6,070 bases of DNA, taken from an uncultured Oscillospiraceae bacterium (lineage in GTDB: Bacteria; Bacillota; Clostridia; Oscillospirales; Acutalibacteraceae). A program made the translations under genes and the position numbers. The stretch spans positions 1 to 6,070 of the forward strand of contig USLV01000089.1 of assembly GCA_900555705.1 (NCBI GenBank). Reading direction: 5' to 3'. Position 1 is the stretch's first letter. Every line of letters begins with the position of its first letter. Below, piece after piece: positions 5,601 to 6,070 of this stretch. The notes beneath the pieces were generated by a model that saw only the letters and a program-made list of their open reading frames with translations, made no database searches and had not been told where the DNA came from.

Positions 5601-5629
5601 ATTATAGCATTCTCAAATTCATTTTGCAA
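5601..5629 (-). promoter_or_regulatory. SigmaA promoter for upp
   Basis: Minus strand: -35 TTGCAA (5624-5629), 17-bp spacer, perfect -10 TATAAT (5601-5606). Transcription would begin near 5594, leaving a leader of about 45 nt. It is divergent from the promoters at 5758-5802. Confidence 0.7.
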
Positions 5630-5631
5630 GT

Positions 5632-5654
5632 ATTTTTGCAGATTCCGCAAAAAT
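5632..5654. repeat. Inverted repeat just upstream of the upp -35 box
   Basis: ATTTTTGC (5632-5639) and GCAAAAAT (5647-5654) are perfect 8-bp arms around a 7-nt spacer. The repeat ends 3 bp from the upp -35 box. It could be a protein-binding site or a small A/T-flanked hairpin; the arms are AT-rich, so chance is possible. Confidence 0.35.
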
Positions 5655-5757
5655 TTGATTCATATGCGCGGAAAATCGCACTTTTCTCCTATTAGATATG
5701 CAATATTTCGCGACGACCATGCATTTTTGTGCTGCTGGTTCTGTTCAAAAATCAACA
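5655..5757. other. Central part of the divergent upp/amidotransferase spacer, nothing else seen
   Basis: The whole gap between the two divergent start codons is 5550-5917. Its ends hold the promoters and repeats listed separately. The central AT-rich part shows no coding frame with a ribosome binding site and no recognisable RNA or repeat. Confidence 0.4.
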
Positions 5758-5802
5758 TTGACAGCGCGAAGTGATTGACATACAATAGTCTTATCCTATT
5801 AT
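5758..5802 (+). promoter_or_regulatory. Two overlapping consensus promoters for the amidotransferase-like gene
   Basis: The first is TTGACA (5758-5763), a 17-bp spacer, then TACAAT (5781-5786). The second is TTGACA (5775-5780), a 16-bp spacer, then TATTAT (5797-5802). The second -35 lies inside the spacer of the first and abuts its -10, so the two cannot be occupied together. Starts would fall near 5793 and 5809, giving leaders of about 110-125 nt. Confidence 0.7.
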
Positions 5803-5827
5803 ATAGGAGCAGCTTTTCGCCAGCGCC

Positions 5828-5871
5828 CAATTTGACCCGGTGCATCCTCTTGTCTGAAAAATGTCAAATTG
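5828..5871 (+). repeat. Long-armed inverted repeat in the leader of the amidotransferase-like gene
   Basis: CAATTTGAC (5828-5836) and GTCAAATTG (5863-5871) are perfect 9-bp complementary arms separated by 26 nt. Pairing can continue outward with one mismatch and a G-U pair. It lies downstream of both promoters and upstream of the ribosome binding site, so it may be an operator or an RNA leader stem. Confidence 0.5.
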
Positions 5872-5917
5872 CGTGTTTAGGCGTCAGAACATGATAATAT
5901 AATTGGAGGAAACTGAA

Positions 5918-6070
5918 ATGCTGCCTGTGATTGGGGTTACAGCAAGTGTGTCGGACGATCGCCTTTCGTTTCAGCAGAAGCGGATGTACTGCGAGGCGAT
6001 TTCCGCGTGCGGCGGACTGCCGCTGATTCTGCCGCCGCAGGAAGATGTGTCGCGCGCATCGCAGGTGCTG
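5918..6070 (+). CDS. Class I glutamine-amidotransferase-like hydrolase (peptidase C26, PuuD-like), N-terminus only
   Basis: Fifty-one codons run off the right edge. GGAGGA (5905-5910) stands 7 nt before ATG 5918. The sequence MLPVIGVTASVSDDRLSF, then YCEAISACGGLPLILPP, has the family's opening pattern: a first strand 'P.IGIT', a variable loop, then a helix 'Y..ai..aGG.P..lp'. Members hydrolyse gamma-glutamyl bonds, for example gamma-glutamyl-GABA in putrescine breakdown or related gamma-glutamyl compounds. The nucleophile Cys and the His/Glu of the triad lie beyond the window, so substrate cannot be judged. The gene is divergent from upp and has its own promoters and a structured leader. Confidence 0.72.
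   Translation, partial: MLPVIGVTASVSDDRLSFQQKRMYCEAISACGGLPLILPPQEDVSRASQVL

Noticed and set aside
5508..5845. Frames in the divergent spacer (plus 5508-5774, minus 5660-5845)
   Set aside because: They lack RBSs, have AT-driven composition and cover clear promoters and repeats. No family is recognisable.
5869..5903. A third promoter close to the amidotransferase start (TTGCGT, then GATAAT or TATAAT)
   Set aside because: With GATAAT the start would fall on the RBS itself, and with TATAAT the spacer is 23 bp. The promoters at 5758-5802 are much better.

Overview
The window is GC-rich, with AT-rich intergenic spacers, strong AGGAGG-type ribosome binding sites and sigmaA-like promoters. Its gene content includes a class B sortase, a BofC-like protein, a class A penicillin-binding protein start, and a cysteine desulfurase with a ThiI lacking a rhodanese domain in the part present. 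Together these suggest a low-abundance-style GC-rich member of the Clostridia (Oscillospiraceae/Ruminococcaceae-like gut Firmicute). This is an inference from protein style, not a database match.

Layout. 1-309 (-) is the N-terminus of a membrane-anchored protein that looks like a class A PBP/transglycosylase and runs off the left edge. Its consensus promoter lies in a hairpin-rich divergent spacer (310-513). 514-873 (+) is a 119-aa exported or anchored protein with a BofC-like C-terminal region; a sigmaG-like promoter may precede it. It converges, across a GC-rich palindrome, on a 38-aa single-pass membrane microprotein (895-1011, -). After an otherwise empty spacer with one good promoter comes a rightward set: cysteine desulfurase (1374-2525), an unusually long class B sortase with a Thr/Pro-rich C-terminal tail (2547-4184), and thiI (from 4318). 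Desulfurase and ThiI form a known functional pair: the desulfurase supplies persulfide sulfur for ThiI-dependent tRNA 4-thiouridine and/or thiazole synthesis. The sortase between them has no obvious functional link to sulfur transfer.

The most striking point is at about 5310-5331. The plus strand stops encoding ThiI (about 337 residues in), and immediately afterwards the minus strand encodes the first 80 residues of uracil phosphoribosyltransferase (upp). Both genes lose their 3' ends at the same 18-22 bp segment, which can be read as authentic coding sequence of both. This is the signature of a deletion between short direct repeats or, at least as likely, a short-k-mer assembly chimera. To the right, upp has an intact promoter and RBS, and a divergent gene (5918 to the right edge) starts a class I glutamine-amidotransferase-like (peptidase C26) hydrolase. 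That gene is preceded by two overlapping consensus promoters and a long-armed inverted repeat in its leader.

No tRNA, rRNA, CRISPR array, insertion sequence or recognisable defence system was seen.
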